NCBI GenBank assembly: GCA_037349105.1
Contig: JAYJMM010000068.1
Coordinates: 186,001-250,000, forward strand
Source of the DNA: Limnomonas spitsbergensis
Taxonomy: Eukaryota > Chlorophyta > Chlorophyceae > Chlamydomonadales
Direction: 5' to 3'
DNA length: 64,000 nt
Numbering within the stretch: position 1 is the stretch's first letter; each line of letters starts with the position of its first letter. Positions 34,201-45,332 of this stretch are shown here, in pieces. A model generated the notes under the pieces. That model saw only the letters and a program-made list of their open reading frames with translations. It had not been told where the DNA came from and did not search any database. The position numbers and the translations under genes were made by a program.

Positions 34201-37200
34201 ACCCAAGCATCTGGGCATCCTGCATCAAGCAAGATCAGCACATGGCCATACTGTAGCTGAACCTAAGAAGACATAGGTACCACCTTTACATGGCTTTAAT
34301 GTGTAGGGTGGAAGCTGAAATGACATTCATTTGTATCATAACCCATAGATGCACCATGATGCAGCAGGTTTGTTAATTCCAAAGACAAACACATTTCAAT
34401 TGTATTTCATCTGAATGGCCTTCCTCCTCGCAACCGTATGATGATGAGCAGAGGCTAACCCGATATTTCAATATGGGTTCCTTGTGGCAAACCATTGTGT
34501 TTTAAAATAACAAGACCACCATAAGAGGGCCGCCTGGAGGCCAGCCCTGGGCAGAAACGGACCTTGAATAGCTTGCGGCCGTTCGCCCAAGCGGCAGGCG
34601 TCTTACTGAACCAGGCTAATGTGGCTGAATTACAGCGTGCTCACTGAAATAACCTGTGGGCTTGACCAGCTGCTTATCAAGGCCTTGACTTCAAACATAT
34701 TCAAAATCCATTACCAAAGTCAAACTCTCGCTTCGTCAAACCATCGTATGTACGGGCTAACGTATTGCGAGTGCGTTTAAGATTGGTTGCTTTGGAAGGA
34801 ATATTAACTTGAATCCAATAACAGGTATTTCTGTGGCATTCTATATAAAATCCCTCTAGCGCTGAACGGGGTGGTTTGGCAATATTTGTCAGAAAGGGCC
34901 CTCGAGGGCGGTTATAATATGTCCATCTTGACAACGGATGTCGGGACAACTTATATTTGGATGTGGGCCACCTTGAGCGCAAGGCCGATCCAAGCGAACC
35001 GGATCTTCGTCTTTTAAGTCTCTGCACACCGACGCCCAAAGGATGGCTTCAGCGCAGCCAGCAGGGATGAACGTCAGGATTGCCCCAGGGCTGTTGTTGG
35101 TGTCAACTGTGGTAGACGGAACTGCCTCAGCGGTGGAAAGTGCAAGCGCATCCTCGAGGTCTGCTAGCCATAACCTGGCATCCGATTGAGCTGTGCTGCA
35201 GCTGCTGGAAAGGGGCTCATAGCCTAAGCCATAGCAGCAATAGTATCTTTGAGGTCCTTGTTCGACGGGCAATATCTTTGGACAGACGGGTCCTGGCTAC
35301 CTTTTCTTCAGGTGCTGCTGCGGGACAGGCCGCCGCGGCAGCAGAGACTGGTCATGCAGCAGTGTTTATCTCCGGCTGACTCAGGCTAGGCTGACCAAAC
35401 CCACTGACGGGGTCAAGTGGGTCATCAAGACAGGAACAGCAAAGCGAGGGCAAAAGCGGGGAAGAAGGCAGGGTCGGAAGGGGGTCGAGCTGGTGGGGCA
35501 GCAACACCGGGTCCCCCCCCAGCAGTTCCCAAAAGGGAGAGGGGCCAGGGCAGGCCTCCGGAGACTGGCAGGGGGAGGGACAGGGCTGCAGAGGTGGTGC
35601 GTGTTGAGCTGGTTGATTTTAAGGCTGGGGCTGTAGATTCCGAGGCTGATTGGGAGTGGGGCGAGGGGGGGGCAGATCCGAGGGGTAGAGACCTGCCAAA
35701 CTGAGCTGCGCATGCCGGGCACTCAGTCAGTCGTACACATAGCAGTGGCAATGCGCCTGAGGTGGCCAAAGCAGATTGCTGTTTCAATGACAGATTATTT
35801 TTTCGATAGAAAACAAAAAGGCAAAACAATGGAATGCTATTTTAGTTCTGGGCTCTGAAGGGCTAATGAATATAAACAAATGAATTGGCCAGCATTTAGA
35901 TGACTCAATGTTTACTTGTAATGAACTTCTTCGGTGCTGAGATAAGAGTGTGACTCAGTATCTGGGCCTCAACCATCTCTGGTTGTGAATCTGAATTCAA
36001 CCTATGGCCTATAACTTGGAGTAAATCATTTCAGAAGAGGTACATCAAGCTCCAGAGAAGCCTCTGCCCCAGTTGAATGAAGGCATCCATCATTGTTGTC
36101 ACACACCTCTGCCATGTCCACCCACCAGCCACTGCGCACTGTTTCTGCTGAGTCTTACACGCCTCCGGTAGTCCCTTAGCTCCTACAGGCACAACAAATG
36201 TGCTTCAGCTACACATCAGGTACATCAAGTCAGGGCTCTAGTTTGCCAGGGGCCTAGTGGAGCGAGCTCTTGGCAAAATACCAGACAAGATTTGGTCCCC
36301 AGAAGACCAGTGATGGCTACCCAGCAGCCTGCAAGAGGGATTGTAATGTGTATTACATCTTGAGTGTTGTAAGCAAGACCTGAGCTTGTAGGGGCGCATG
36401 AAAAAGGGGGCAAGAAAGCACACGCGGCAGACAACACAAATCTGGTTATTGCCAACGCAAACAAGTGGCGAGTCGTCCAGACAGGTTTGCACCAGGCAGA
36501 TCCTACGACCCGCTAGCTTTGTACAAACAGGCAGCTGAGCCTGGCAGTTGAGAAAAATGCCAAGCAGCTGCCATGTTGTCGCTAGCTCTGTACGCCAGAC
36601 AGGCGGATCAGCTGCCTTCAAGCTACATATTTCCCCCGAGTTTTCAGACTTACCAACCCTGACAACCCGTGAGCTGGGACCTTAAAGTGTGAGGTTAATA
36701 AAAAAAGTGGGCTAAATTAGGACAGGGTTAATTCAGGGGCTTAATTTGGATCCTGACCTTGGAAACAAATAATCGAAGGCCTGTTTACCTGCTTGGAGCC
36801 TGGCGCCGGGGGCAGCGGCGCCTCTATTTTGTGGTACTGCCTCTGAGGCACTACGATCCATACATTTTGCACACCCATGCACTCCGCGGTCCTCAAGCAG
36901 CTGAGGCAGCAAAGCAGGTGGAATGTGGAAATTTGACGAAGCCAAATGTGTCAACACAGCAGCATTTAAGACAGGCAGCGTGCATGCACACATACCAACC
37001 AAATGCATGTAGGCAGACCTGCCGCAATGTTGCACACACATGCATGCACACTTGCAGGAACACACATGTCCACCCAAGCCTTCCACGTGCACCCAATTCA
37101 GATCCATGCTAAGAAGAAGCGGAGAAGCTTAAGATGCCTACATGCATATCTAGGCCAAGTCGAATACTGATCATCTATGGACTGCTGCGCACTCTACATC

Positions 37201-37845
37201 GGTCGTCACGGCTGTACACATCCTCTTTGCATCTCACGAGGTGCATGGAGAGGCAATGTTCTTCCCTGAACCCACGCTTAACTCTCCATTCATCTGGTTT
37301 TACATGCTTTGCTCTTTTATACATATTTTTTTGTGGATACTGCAACATCAACGTTGACCCAGGTATGCTCCATGCATGCATGCCATCCCATGAGAGCGCC
37401 GCGGTCGGTCGCACCCGAGGTAGTTATCTGTCATCATCGGACGCTCTAGCACGAGCAGGATCCTGTCTGTCCGCTGGTGTAGTATGGTCTCAGCCTTCCG
37501 CAGCAGTCGCTCCACTTTGGCCGCGTCCACAGACGTGCCGATGTCGGGCATGCTGTTCGCTGGCTCCTCGTCGCCGAGTGCCTTGTTCCCACCGGCTGCT
37601 GCCTCCTCCTGCTCCCTCTTTCTGCCGGATCTATCCTTCTCAGCTGGCGTCGCTGCTGTAGAAATTGGCTGCCGGGATTGTTCATCTCCGAGTAACATGT
37701 GCCGCTTGTCGACACGCTGCGGGTTGCTCTTCACAGCGCTTGCGTTGGCATGATTGGGGACTCCGGCGTGGGTACCTTTCTCGGATGCAGCATGCTCCCT
37801 CTCCCTCTGGCCGCCTGAAGGTCCCGACATGTTACTACCAGCCAC
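31229..37845 (-). CDS. SpoU/TrmH-family RNA 2'-O-ribose methyltransferase, six exons
   Basis: Predicted product: a SAM-dependent enzyme that methylates a ribose 2'-OH in tRNA or rRNA. Exons on the minus strand: 37415-37845, 36789-36900, 36126-36182, 33629-33715, 31447-31556, and about 31229-31301. All junctions keep phase and follow GT-AG (for example CTCGG/GTGCGA, acceptor CTGCCTCAG; AAGCAG/GTAAAC). The joined product is about 289 residues, normal for the family. The three SpoU motifs are present. Motif 1 spans the first junction (DNYLG with CLRTAECMGVQNVWIV, Asn141 and Arg147). Motif 2 is in exon 5 (LALVMGREADGVTEEM, Glu252, Gly255). Motif 3 is SDLNLSI in exon 6. Exon 4 carries EFATTTECIAELRREEWEVW, typical of the family. 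Residues 1-110 are a low-complexity extension of unknown role. The start of exon 6 is uncertain, because the spacing to motif 3 is about six residues short; the stop at 31229-31231 may not be the true end. Whether the substrate is tRNA Gm18 or rRNA cannot be told. Confidence 0.85.
33808..33994. mobile_element. Tc1/mariner-type MITE in intron 3 (187 bp)
   Basis: TACCGTAGTCACGGACGT at the left and its inverse ACGTCCGTGACTACGGTA at the right, beginning and ending in TA. The inverted arms extend further through ATTTCGTTATTTT. It sits in intron 3 of the methyltransferase gene, about 90 bp upstream of the exon 4 acceptor. Relatives are at 17497 and 38278. Confidence 0.88.
33995..36125. other. Bulk of intron 3 of the methyltransferase gene
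   Basis: No exon compatible in phase was found here. Minus-strand frames at 34059-34241 (AWVPKLVLAHTATKIWSHKP) and 34889-35272 (DARLWLADLEDALAL) look protein-like but do not fit the gene. A GA-rich, G-run-containing segment lies at 35440-35690. Confidence 0.4.
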
Positions 37846-37871
37846 TGTGCGTCCTGCCGAACCCCGCCCCT

Positions 37872-37890
37872 TGACGTGACGTATGACGCA
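37872..37890. promoter_or_regulatory. Overlapping ACGT-core elements upstream of the methyltransferase gene
   Basis: TGACGTGACGTATGACGCA lies 27 bp upstream of the predicted ATG (minus strand). It contains three TGACG words, the core of bZIP-type sites in plants and algae. A plus-strand frame starts next to it (37876), so a shared promoter is possible. Functional status is inferred from position only. Confidence 0.35.
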
Positions 37891-38277
37891 TACGCATTTA
37901 GCTCCGAGACCAAAGGGTTGGTGGGAAATCTGCCGCCGTTAGGCCATCTTATCGCATTGTTTTCAGCCCTGCCGCGCCCAGCCCGCCTGTCTATGTCCGA
38001 GCGCAAGATGGGTGCAAGAGCAGTCGGAGAGAGCAGTGAAGAGGAGGAAGGCTGTTAGGGAAGAGGAAGACAAAAGACGTCAAGAGAATCTGCCCGACGA
38101 GGGCTTGTTTCGTGGTGGATACCTTCTAGTAATGAATGGCCTAATAGTTCGTTGGCCTGACGGAATGGTGCCGGTACATAGGAAATAGGAATGGCTTTAG
38201 TTGGATAATGTAGCAAAACAAGACACAATGGTTTGCCGATTTTGCAGGCCTGCGTAAATTGAATTGGTGTCACGCTG

Positions 38278-38368
38278 TACCGTAGTCACGGACGTATTTC
38301 GTTGCTTTGATCGTTCTTCAGGGAGCAACGAAATTCGAAAGCAACGAAACACGTCCGTGACTACGGTA
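38278..38368. mobile_element. Tc1/mariner-type MITE, minimal form (91 bp)
   Basis: Same ends as the 33808 copy (TACCGTAGTCACGGACGT and inverse) with TA at both borders. It is almost wholly arms: TTTCGTTGCTTTGATCGT and CGAAAGCAACGAAAC pair closely. Nothing of the 33808 loop remains. Confidence 0.88.
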
Positions 38369-38944
38369 TTTGAGACGATGGGGACAAGGGTTAAAGCGTC
38401 AACAGTTGTACACGCAGTTTCTGAGATCGTTGCCACAGGGTGGTACTAACTCGGACAGCGCCACTCAGCGCTTTGTTGAAGTGGACCTGCCATGGGGGAC
38501 AGATGATGACGAGGACAGGGGCCAGACACTGGCCGTGTGGCCATGTTCGAAGGAGCAGAAACATTTCCGCATGGCAACGCGCAGATGCGTTCGATATGAC
38601 AGAGGCGACGAGGGAATATGAGCAACGAGGGACAGAGAGGTCGAAGGGGCGGGGATTCAGCGGGGGTGACGGAGGCGGAGATGACGAGGGGGGCCGAGGT
38701 GACATGGTGACGATATGGCGGAGGAGTGACGAGGAGTGTCGATGGTCGAGGCAAGGTAACCGGTCGAAGGATTGTAGACAAGGTGAACGGTCGAAGGATT
38801 GTAGACGGAGCTCTGAAACCGATTGAACGGGATCTAAGTTCTGGCTCGCTGGTATGGACTCAAAGAGTTGGGATCATAGAGCGTTCAAGAGGCGGAGAGG
38901 TGGCAGCGTAGATTTACAAGAGGAAATCACAAGGGGTCGTCAGT
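38369..38944. other. GA-rich region upstream of an LTR-like repeat
   Basis: Open frames on both strands (38440-38826 plus, 38446-38781 minus) cover GACGAGG- and GGTCGAAGG-rich sequence, including a 24-bp tandem (GGTCGAAGGATTGTAGACAA, twice, near 38761-38810). I see no protein family. It may be the upstream part of the LTR-like repeat. Confidence 0.4.
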
Positions 38945-39080
38945 CTAAGGCAAGGAAATCACAAGGGGTGGCACTCTAGTTCGTCAGGCTAGGGCAAAGA
39001 AAAAGGCAGAAGGCCCAGTATAAATAGAGAGACACGAGAGGGTTCAACTACCGTAGGAAGATCAACGTTCGACTTCTAAC
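38945..39080 (+). repeat. Dispersed LTR-promoter-like repeat, copy 2
   Basis: Matches 13525-13660, with TATAAATAG at 39019-39027. See copy 1. After AAGATCAACGTTCGACTTCT the two copies lead into different sequence. Confidence 0.6.
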
Positions 39081-39084
39081 TAAG

Positions 39085-39510
39085 TAAAACAATGTTCTCC
39101 GATTGAAATGAAAATTGGTGCAATGGATCATGCACGAAATGTGTGATGTATTCACTGTGCGTGCCAAACGTGTGAAAAGTGTGGATTCTGACTTTTCGTT
39201 CGAAAGTCCGTTGAACTTCGATTATTTTCCACAGCCATCGCTTTACCACTTTCACTTATTTTTCGCAGGGTCGCTGACTAGTTTTTCTGGAACCTTTCGT
39301 CAGTGTTTCGCAAAGGTATCGCGACGTTGTTCCGAAGCGTGGTAAGGGATAATAGTGGGCTGTGTGAATTACGACTTTCCCCCGAATATCCGTTAAAAAT
39401 CCTATTTTCCCGTAGCCAGCGCTTACAAGTCTCGCTTATTTTTCGCTGCCGATGTCAAGTTTTCGGGAGCCTTGCGTCAGTCTTTCGCAAAGTGTCAGCG
39501 ATGTTGTTCG
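39085..39510 (+). repeat. Dispersed repeat (partner 57680-57930) with an internal duplication
   Basis: GCAATGGATCATGCACG, GTGTGATGTATTCAC, CGAAAGTCCGTTGAA, CAGnCATCGCTTnC and GCGACGTTGTTCC recur at 57680-57930 in order. Within this copy the section 39176-39333 is itself repeated, diverged, at 39357-39510. No coding motif. Confidence 0.6.
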
Positions 39511-39644
39511 GTAGCGATGTTTTTCGGTAGCCGTTTGGTAGCCTTTCGTGGGTCTGTCGCTTAGTAGTTCTCTCGCTCGAAAAAAATCCGGTATCTGAAT
39601 GTCCTCTCGTTTTGTACAAGTGACCGATTTTCCATAGCCAAAGC

Positions 39645-40095
39645 GGTCTAGGAGGTCTAGGAGGTCTAGGAAGTCTAAGAGGTCTAGGAGGTCTAGGATC
39701 ATATCGGTCTAGGAGGTCTGGTATGTCTAATAGGCCTAGAGGTCTTGACCGGGTCTAGTAGGTCTAAGGGTCTAGTAGGTCTAGTTGATCTAGTATGTCC
39801 ACGGGTTTACGGGTCTATGGGTCTAGTAGGTCTACGGATCTACGGGTCTAGTAGGTATAAGTGCCTAGTAGGTCTAAAAAGCTAGAAGGTCTAGTAGGTC
39901 TAGAAGGTCTAGGAGGTATAGGAGGTATAGGAGGTGTAGGAGGTCTAGGATAATTTAGGTATAGGAGGTCTAGTAGGTCTAGGAGGTCTAGGAGGTCACC
40001 GATATAGGTCTTATAGGTCTCAGAGTACGTAGGTCTAGTATGTCATAATATAGGTATAATAGGTATAATGGGTCTAATTGGTCTAAAAAGTCTAC
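39645..40095. repeat. 9-10 bp minisatellite (GGTCTAGGA / GGTCTAGTA)
   Basis: About 45 copies of GGTCTAGGA, GGTCTAGTA or GGTATAGGA, with point changes and some TACGGGTCTA units. Confidence 0.9.
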
Positions 40096-40205
40096 ATGTC
40101 TATATGTCATCATGGTCATAACATAAGGGTATAATTCTCGGGAAGGCCCGTCATTTGCACCTTTCGATCGGCGCACGTACAAGTACGTACTCTCATGCAA
40201 CTTTA

Positions 40206-40495
40206 TCCCTTACCCCCGGGAGGGCCATGACGTGTTACACCGACCCCTGAGAGGGACGGGATGTGGGCCACCGACCCCTAGGAGGGCCAAGACGTATGTC
40301 AACGACCCCTTGGGAGGGCCGGGACATGTGGCATTTATCCATGGGAGGGCTATGACGTGTGTTTCTGACACCTGGGAGGGCCGGGATGTGTGCCAACGCA
40401 ACCCGGGAGGGCCTGGACGTTTGCTAACGTCCCTTGGGAGTGATGGGACGTGTGCCACTAATAGGGCCGGGAGATGTGCCATGAAGTGTAACATG
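40206..40495. repeat. Tandem array, unit about 37-42 bp (GGGAGGGCCGGGACGTGTGC)
   Basis: Seven to eight units of GGGAGGGCCGGGACGTGTGC followed by CAACGACCCCT. Units differ at many positions. Confidence 0.8.
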
Positions 40496-40602
40496 CCTAG
40501 TCTCACACCACGAAGTTGATCAGGGCATTCGGAACACAAACACTTGGAAGCTCCTACCGGTATACTCTTCACACGGGACTTGCGACAAAGGAGCCTATTT
40601 AT

Positions 40603-41066
40603 CAGTGTTGTGCTTCCTTACGGTTTGTGAAATTACGGTGTGTGGTGACGGTGCAATTTGCGCGCAATTTACCAGGACCGCCCAGATTGCACCGCAATAA
40701 CTGCAAGTTGCTTTCGGCGTAACCACAGAAGAAACCCTGGTTAGGCACCGCAAATGGGGTTTTCGGCTCGGAACCTACCCGCCAATTGCCGAAAAGTTGT
40801 GACACGTTAACGTGGAAGTTGTTCTGATCTTCACGATATCTTCCTATGAGTTGACGCACAACGATCCGCAACTCCCCACCTTCGAAAATGTATGACTGAT
40901 GTCCTCAAAAGCCAGAAACCTACTAGAACGTGCTTGCGGTCTAGAATACAGCTCGCTCTTAATTGCGTGTCAGCTAAAAACCTTACTTGCGCGCAATTAC
41001 GTGTTACGCCGTAATTAACCGTAATTACTTACACAAATCGGATTACGGCGTAATCGCACATCACTG
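40603..41066 (+). mobile_element. hAT-type MITE, full-length copy 5 (464 bp)
   Basis: CAGTGTTGTGCTTCC to GCACATCACTG, the same family as 13897-14362 and close to it over its whole length. Flanks CTATTTAT (40595-40602) and CTACTTAT (41067-41074) agree at seven of eight positions, an 8-bp target duplication with one later change. Confidence 0.9.
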
Positions 41067-41074
41067 CTACTTAT

Positions 41075-42595
41075 TAGTATAGACATGTTTTGCCCACTCT
41101 CTCGCCAGTTTCAGCTACTTGCATAAAATCTCCGGGCCCTTTAGACCACCATGAATCGTACAGTAGTACGTCTCCTGTTTTTCCGGGGACATCCCCCCCT
41201 CCCCGGAAATTCCAAAGGCCCCGGAGAGTTTTCAGGCCTTCGAATGGCTGTTCTTTAAAAGTATTAATCGCCGCATTTTTCTTCCAATGAACTTATCGGG
41301 CGGTAGTGATAGGGGCGGCCCTGCAGAAAGGCCGCGGGCCGCCTCGGCCTTGGTCACTCCGCGAGCGAGTCATCCCTATCATCTTCCTTATCATCATCAG
41401 CAGCAGCAGCAGCTGCAACAGCGCAGATAACAAATAGGCACACATTCGGCAATATCGCAGTAAACCCTGAGCCACGCAAGATTACGCGGCCTCACGTTCC
41501 GGTGTCTGGGTCAAGGGTGTTTGCAGAAACACCCACCCCGGAAGTGTCCCCAAGACCAGAAGACCGACGTACACGCTATATTCCCAGGTCCAATCAGAAA
41601 CGTGCTGTTGGAGTCGGTGGGAAGAAACGAATTTCTATTTGATCTTAATCTTTCACATGCGTTCGTGACAGACATTCTGTGGAGCAGAAGCTCAGCAATG
41701 GCATGTCCAAGTGCGGCTCCACAGCAGGGGCGGTCCGGACGGCAGCGTGTCGGGTGCAAAAGACTGCAGCAATGATGGACCCCGACCTGATGGTGCCATT
41801 ATAGAAGATGATTGAGGCAACAGAGACGGTTGACCTGGCCACCACCCCTCTAGCAGACAAGGTGAACCGTTTCTAGATCGGCTACCGTATGCTCCTTACT
41901 TCTTGAGGCTCTCCAAGGGTCACTTCATTATATTCATGATGATGAAACACCAGCTGCGGACTTGGTAACATGATGTACCACTGGGCTTGATAAACGGTGC
42001 CAACTTGTTCACAAATCAACTTGTACCCTGCATTCAAGTCACTCATCATTGAAATCATGTGGCCTGCAGGTCACGAGCCATGAGGGCCTCAAGGTATTCA
42101 ACAGCTTGCTGCTCCACTTAGACCAGCGATGTTGTTCACATGTGCTTGATGGTCAGGGTGATGTTTGCCGCCTTTATTATGATCCTCGCCCTGACATCCT
42201 GTGTCTCTCCACCTCTGCACTCCTCGTTCAGGATGCATCAGTATTTGGAGCATATGCACATGCTGCTTGAGGAGCTCTGACAAGCATCGGTGAAGAACGG
42301 TCCCGTCTGTCGTGAGTTAATTAAGCATAATGGTAGTCAAGAAAGGCAATTGCGATCATTGCCTGTCCATCAGTTCAGATGCAACAGTTTTTTTGCTTTC
42401 TTGAAACACTGATGCAGAGCTGTATATGATTGAGGACCGTGCCCGCTTTGCATGCAAGCAACTAGTCATGGGGCTTCTTCACCTGCTTCTCTGCCTTTCC
42501 CACTCGGGAAAGTCAATAAAAAGCTTGGCCATGTACGGAACAGGTTGCATGCAGCTGTCGCATAGAGGTGATTTGAGTATTCCAATTATCTGCAT
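41075..42595. other. Region without a confident gene
   Basis: Small frames on both strands without motifs. A CAGCAGCAGCAGC run lies near 41400, and a GGTCCAATCAGAAACGTGCT word near 41590 matches 27628. Confidence 0.35.
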
Positions 42596-43345
42596 GCCCT
42601 GCCTCATGTCGTGCCTCCTGCCCTGCCTCCTGTCCTGCCTCCTGTCCTCTCTCCTGCCCTGCCTCCTGCCTTGCCGCCTGTCCAGCCTCCTGTCATGTCT
42701 CCTGCCCTGCCTCCTGCCCTGCCTCCGGTCCTGCCTCCTGCCCTGCCTCCGGTCCTGTCTCCTGCCCTGCCTCCTGTCCTGCCTCCTTTCCTGCCTCCTG
42801 CCATGCCTCTTGTCCTGCCTCATGTCCTGCCTTCTACCTTGCCTCCTGTCCTGCCTCCTGTCCTGCCTCCTGCCTGCCTCCTGCCCTGCCTCCTGCCCTA
42901 TCTCCTGCCCTGCTTCCTGCCTTACATCCTGTCCTGTCTCCTGCCCTGCTTCCTGTCCTGCCTCCTGACCTACCTCCTGCCGTGCCTCCTGCCCTGCCTC
43001 CTGTCTTGCCTACTGTCCTGCCGCATGCCCTGCCTCCTGCTCTGCCTCCTGTCATGCCTATTGTCCTACCGCATGCCCTGCCTCCTGTCCTGCCTCCTGC
43101 CCTGCCTCCTGCTCTGCCTCCTGCCATGCCTGATGCCCTGCCTCCTGTCCTGCCTCCTGTCCTGCCTCCTGCCCTGCCTCCTGTCCTACATCCTGTTCTA
43201 ACTTCTGTCCTGCCTCCTGCCCTGCCTCCTGTCCTACCTCCTGCCCTGCCTCCTGTCCTGCCTTCTGCCCTGCCTCCTGACCTGCCTCCTGTCCTGCATC
43301 CTGTCCTGCCTACTGTCCTGCCTCATACCCTGTCTCCTGTTCAGT
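42596..43345. repeat. 12-bp minisatellite (CCTCCTGTCCTG)
   Basis: About 62 copies of CCTCCTGYCCTG. Long open frames in several registers on both strands (LPPVLPPALPPV, GRRQDRRQGRR and similar) result from the 12-bp period and are not genes. Confidence 0.92.
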
Positions 43346-43610
43346 AGAACAGGATGAGGCATGTCAGATAGGCACAGAAGCGGCTGACGCGCAGCAAGAA
43401 CGCTTGTTGGATGCCGCATGCTTGGGGCAGAAGCTGTTGGTCGAGGTCATGGAGCAGGTCCAAGCACGACGGGCTATGGAAGTGCAGCAGCAGCGACAGA
43501 TGCAACAACAGCAACAACAGCAACAACAGCAACTGGCTGCTTTACAGCATCAGCAACAGGCGTGTGCCTGGCCACAACTACAGCTGGCTGCCCGGCAGCA
43601 GAAGAAGTAG
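43346..43610 (+). CDS. Glutamine-rich reading frame, possible exon
   Basis: Directly after the minisatellite, an AG-flanked frame opens: VEQDEACQIGTEAADAQQER, then LGQKLLVEVMEQVQARRAME, then a run of about ten Gln encoded by mixed CAA and CAG codons, ending at TAG (43608-43610). The first part looks helical and coding. Gln-rich segments are common in transcription regulators, but no domain is present to name it. Upstream the CCTGTTCAG sequence could be a splice acceptor. It may equally be a decayed fragment; further CAG-rich sequence continues to 43760 past stops. Confidence 0.35.
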
Positions 43611-44954
43611 GATCAGGAGCAGCAGCTGACAGGTGCATCACTGCAGCCGCAGCTGGCTGCCCGGCAGCAGCAGCAACAGGAGTAACAGCAGCCTTGCAAC
43701 CGCCACAACCAGGTGCCCGGCAGCAGCAGCGACAACAGCAACAGCAGCAGGCTGGATAGGCGGAGCACAGCCGGAATCGCGATCAATGTGGAACAGCCAA
43801 GCAACAGCTCCCAAAGATGCCCCAAAGTGTCCCCTGGCTCTGGGGTCCTCCTCCTCCTCATGACCGCTTTAAGCTCTTCTGCGACGGCGAGTCAGCAATG
43901 TCCGGAGGCAACAGGAATCAGCAACCCAAGGCCAGCATGGGCGTCTGGGTCGCCATCACAAGATCAACTCCTCGCTGCCCGCTGCACGGTTTCTTTTGCA
44001 GGCGTGTCTTGGGCCCAATTCATGCCTAGGGTGCCCTAGGACGTAGTGACACACGGGATGGTGACCTGGTGTTCCAAAAACCCGGTGGGTGCATGCTGGT
44101 ACTATTGTGGCAAACGCCAACGCCACAGAGCTTATTTTCTGCAATAAATGATTCATTCCTGCGCTACTCGTCGCTCCCTATCGTAACTTAAATATGATGC
44201 TCCGCTTGACTGCAATTTTAACAAACGCCTGCCGGGGACACCTGGCCCATGGCCTACTGTTACTTATAGACACAACCTGCTGTTAACTCCGATATTTTGG
44301 CACATGTCACATACATTTAATATGACCTTCCGCTCCACTGGATTTTCTACAGAAAGTTCAGATTTTATCCGAAGTCACATTTGGGTTACTTACATCCTAC
44401 CGGTTTTTGTCCCGTGCATTAAGTTTTCGAATGTTATACTCGACTGGAATGTCCACAATATTGGTCAGGCCCCAGGCCTTGAACCACCGGAGCCACATAC
44501 TCGCTGGCCCTGACAAGAAAGTGTCCAGCTCTAAGCAAAACTTGTGCAACGTAGATTAGTAGAACAAGATGGTAGAACCTAGCAATGTGAAAATCTAGGG
44601 GCACTTCACTGAACAGAGACTTCTGGCAAAGGATCGGTTGAAATAGTTGCATGCTTCTGGTGAGATGCATGAGGTGCATGGTCCTGCCCATGTGACAAAA
44701 TGGAGGTTGCAATCCAAGGGTACAGTACGGTAGATCGGTGAAAGGTTACGTATTACATTAGAAAGCTACGTCTTAGATGTGGGCCGTATTAGATAAGGCT
44801 GCGCGGTGTGGACAGTGTGGTCCGGTGGACCGTATTAGCGGTGTTGTGAGTAATAAATAATAATGCATGCTCTACGAATTTAAATTCGCAAGTGATGCCC
44901 AGCAGCGGGAGGGGTCGGGCGTGACAATCAATTCAATTATGAAGCTGCAGGCGC
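43611..44954. other. CAG-rich tail, then a region without a confident gene
   Basis: 43620-43760 holds more CAGCAG/CAACAG repeats broken by stops. A frame at 43817-44029 (RFKLFCDGESAMSGGNRN) has no family I recognise. Nothing else was seen to 44954. Confidence 0.35.
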
Positions 44955-45171
44955 CAGATCGAAATAAGCGGGGACACTTGTGGTTCCGAAGTAACGAATC
45001 GTCGCAGAACGCATCGGCGCCCCTAGATCAGACCTCTGCTGGCACCAGGAAGTTTGCTGTGGACTTCACGCGTTTCAGTGGGAACAGTTTTGGTTTAAGG
45101 CGTGAACAAATCACGATCGCGAACAACCGGATTCTAACCGCGCTGGTCTAAGGCGCCAGTGGAAACAACCC
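44955..45171 (-). mobile_element. PIF/Harbinger-type MITE, partial, inverted
   Basis: Reverse-complement match to the first half of the family at 20582-21028 (CCAGTGGAAACAACCC at its outer end, GGTTTAAGGCGTGAA, AACAGTTTTGGTTT). It is truncated inward. Confidence 0.7.
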
Positions 45172-45174
45172 TTT

Positions 45175-45329
45175 GGCTGTGTTTCCATTGGCTTTTTTGA
45201 CGTCGGAGTGGGCTGCCAGCTAGGCGCCAGGCAGGCCACCTCGACGAAAACGTTTCCATTGGACGTCGAAGTCAGTCCAGTCGACGGTTGGTTTCCCTGA
45301 CGCTTCTGCCCAAACGTCACCCAAACCAC
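45175..45329 (-). mobile_element. PIF/Harbinger-like fragment (GGCTGTGTTTCCATTGG end)
   Basis: The left end is GGCTGTGTTTCCATTGGCTT. It is the inverse of the right part of the host element at 54439-54751 (GACGTCnnAnTG, GCCAGCTAGGCGCCA, GAAAACGTTTCCATTGGACG). It is cut off on the right at the next element. Confidence 0.6.
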
Positions 45330-45332
45330 TAA

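Noticed and set aside
34059..34241. Minus-strand frame in intron 3 as an extra exon
   Set aside because: Inclusion would insert a stop and break the link between exon 3 (AQWL) and exon 4 (DVREF).
34889..35272. DARLWLADLEDALAL as an exon of the SpoU gene
   Set aside because: It resembles the EVWATDLS segment, but that segment is already supplied by exon 4 with correct phase and splice sites.
35381..35829. Pro/Leu-rich and Gly/Arg-rich frames on opposite strands
   Set aside because: Caused by GA-rich low-complexity DNA inside intron 3.
40206..40495. CRISPR-like array of about 37-bp repeats
   Set aside because: No unique spacers; units follow one another directly.
42426..43419. Frames of 100-200 codons in several registers, Leu/Pro-rich or Arg/Gly-rich
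   Set aside because: Products of the 12-bp repeat CCTCCTGYCCTG.
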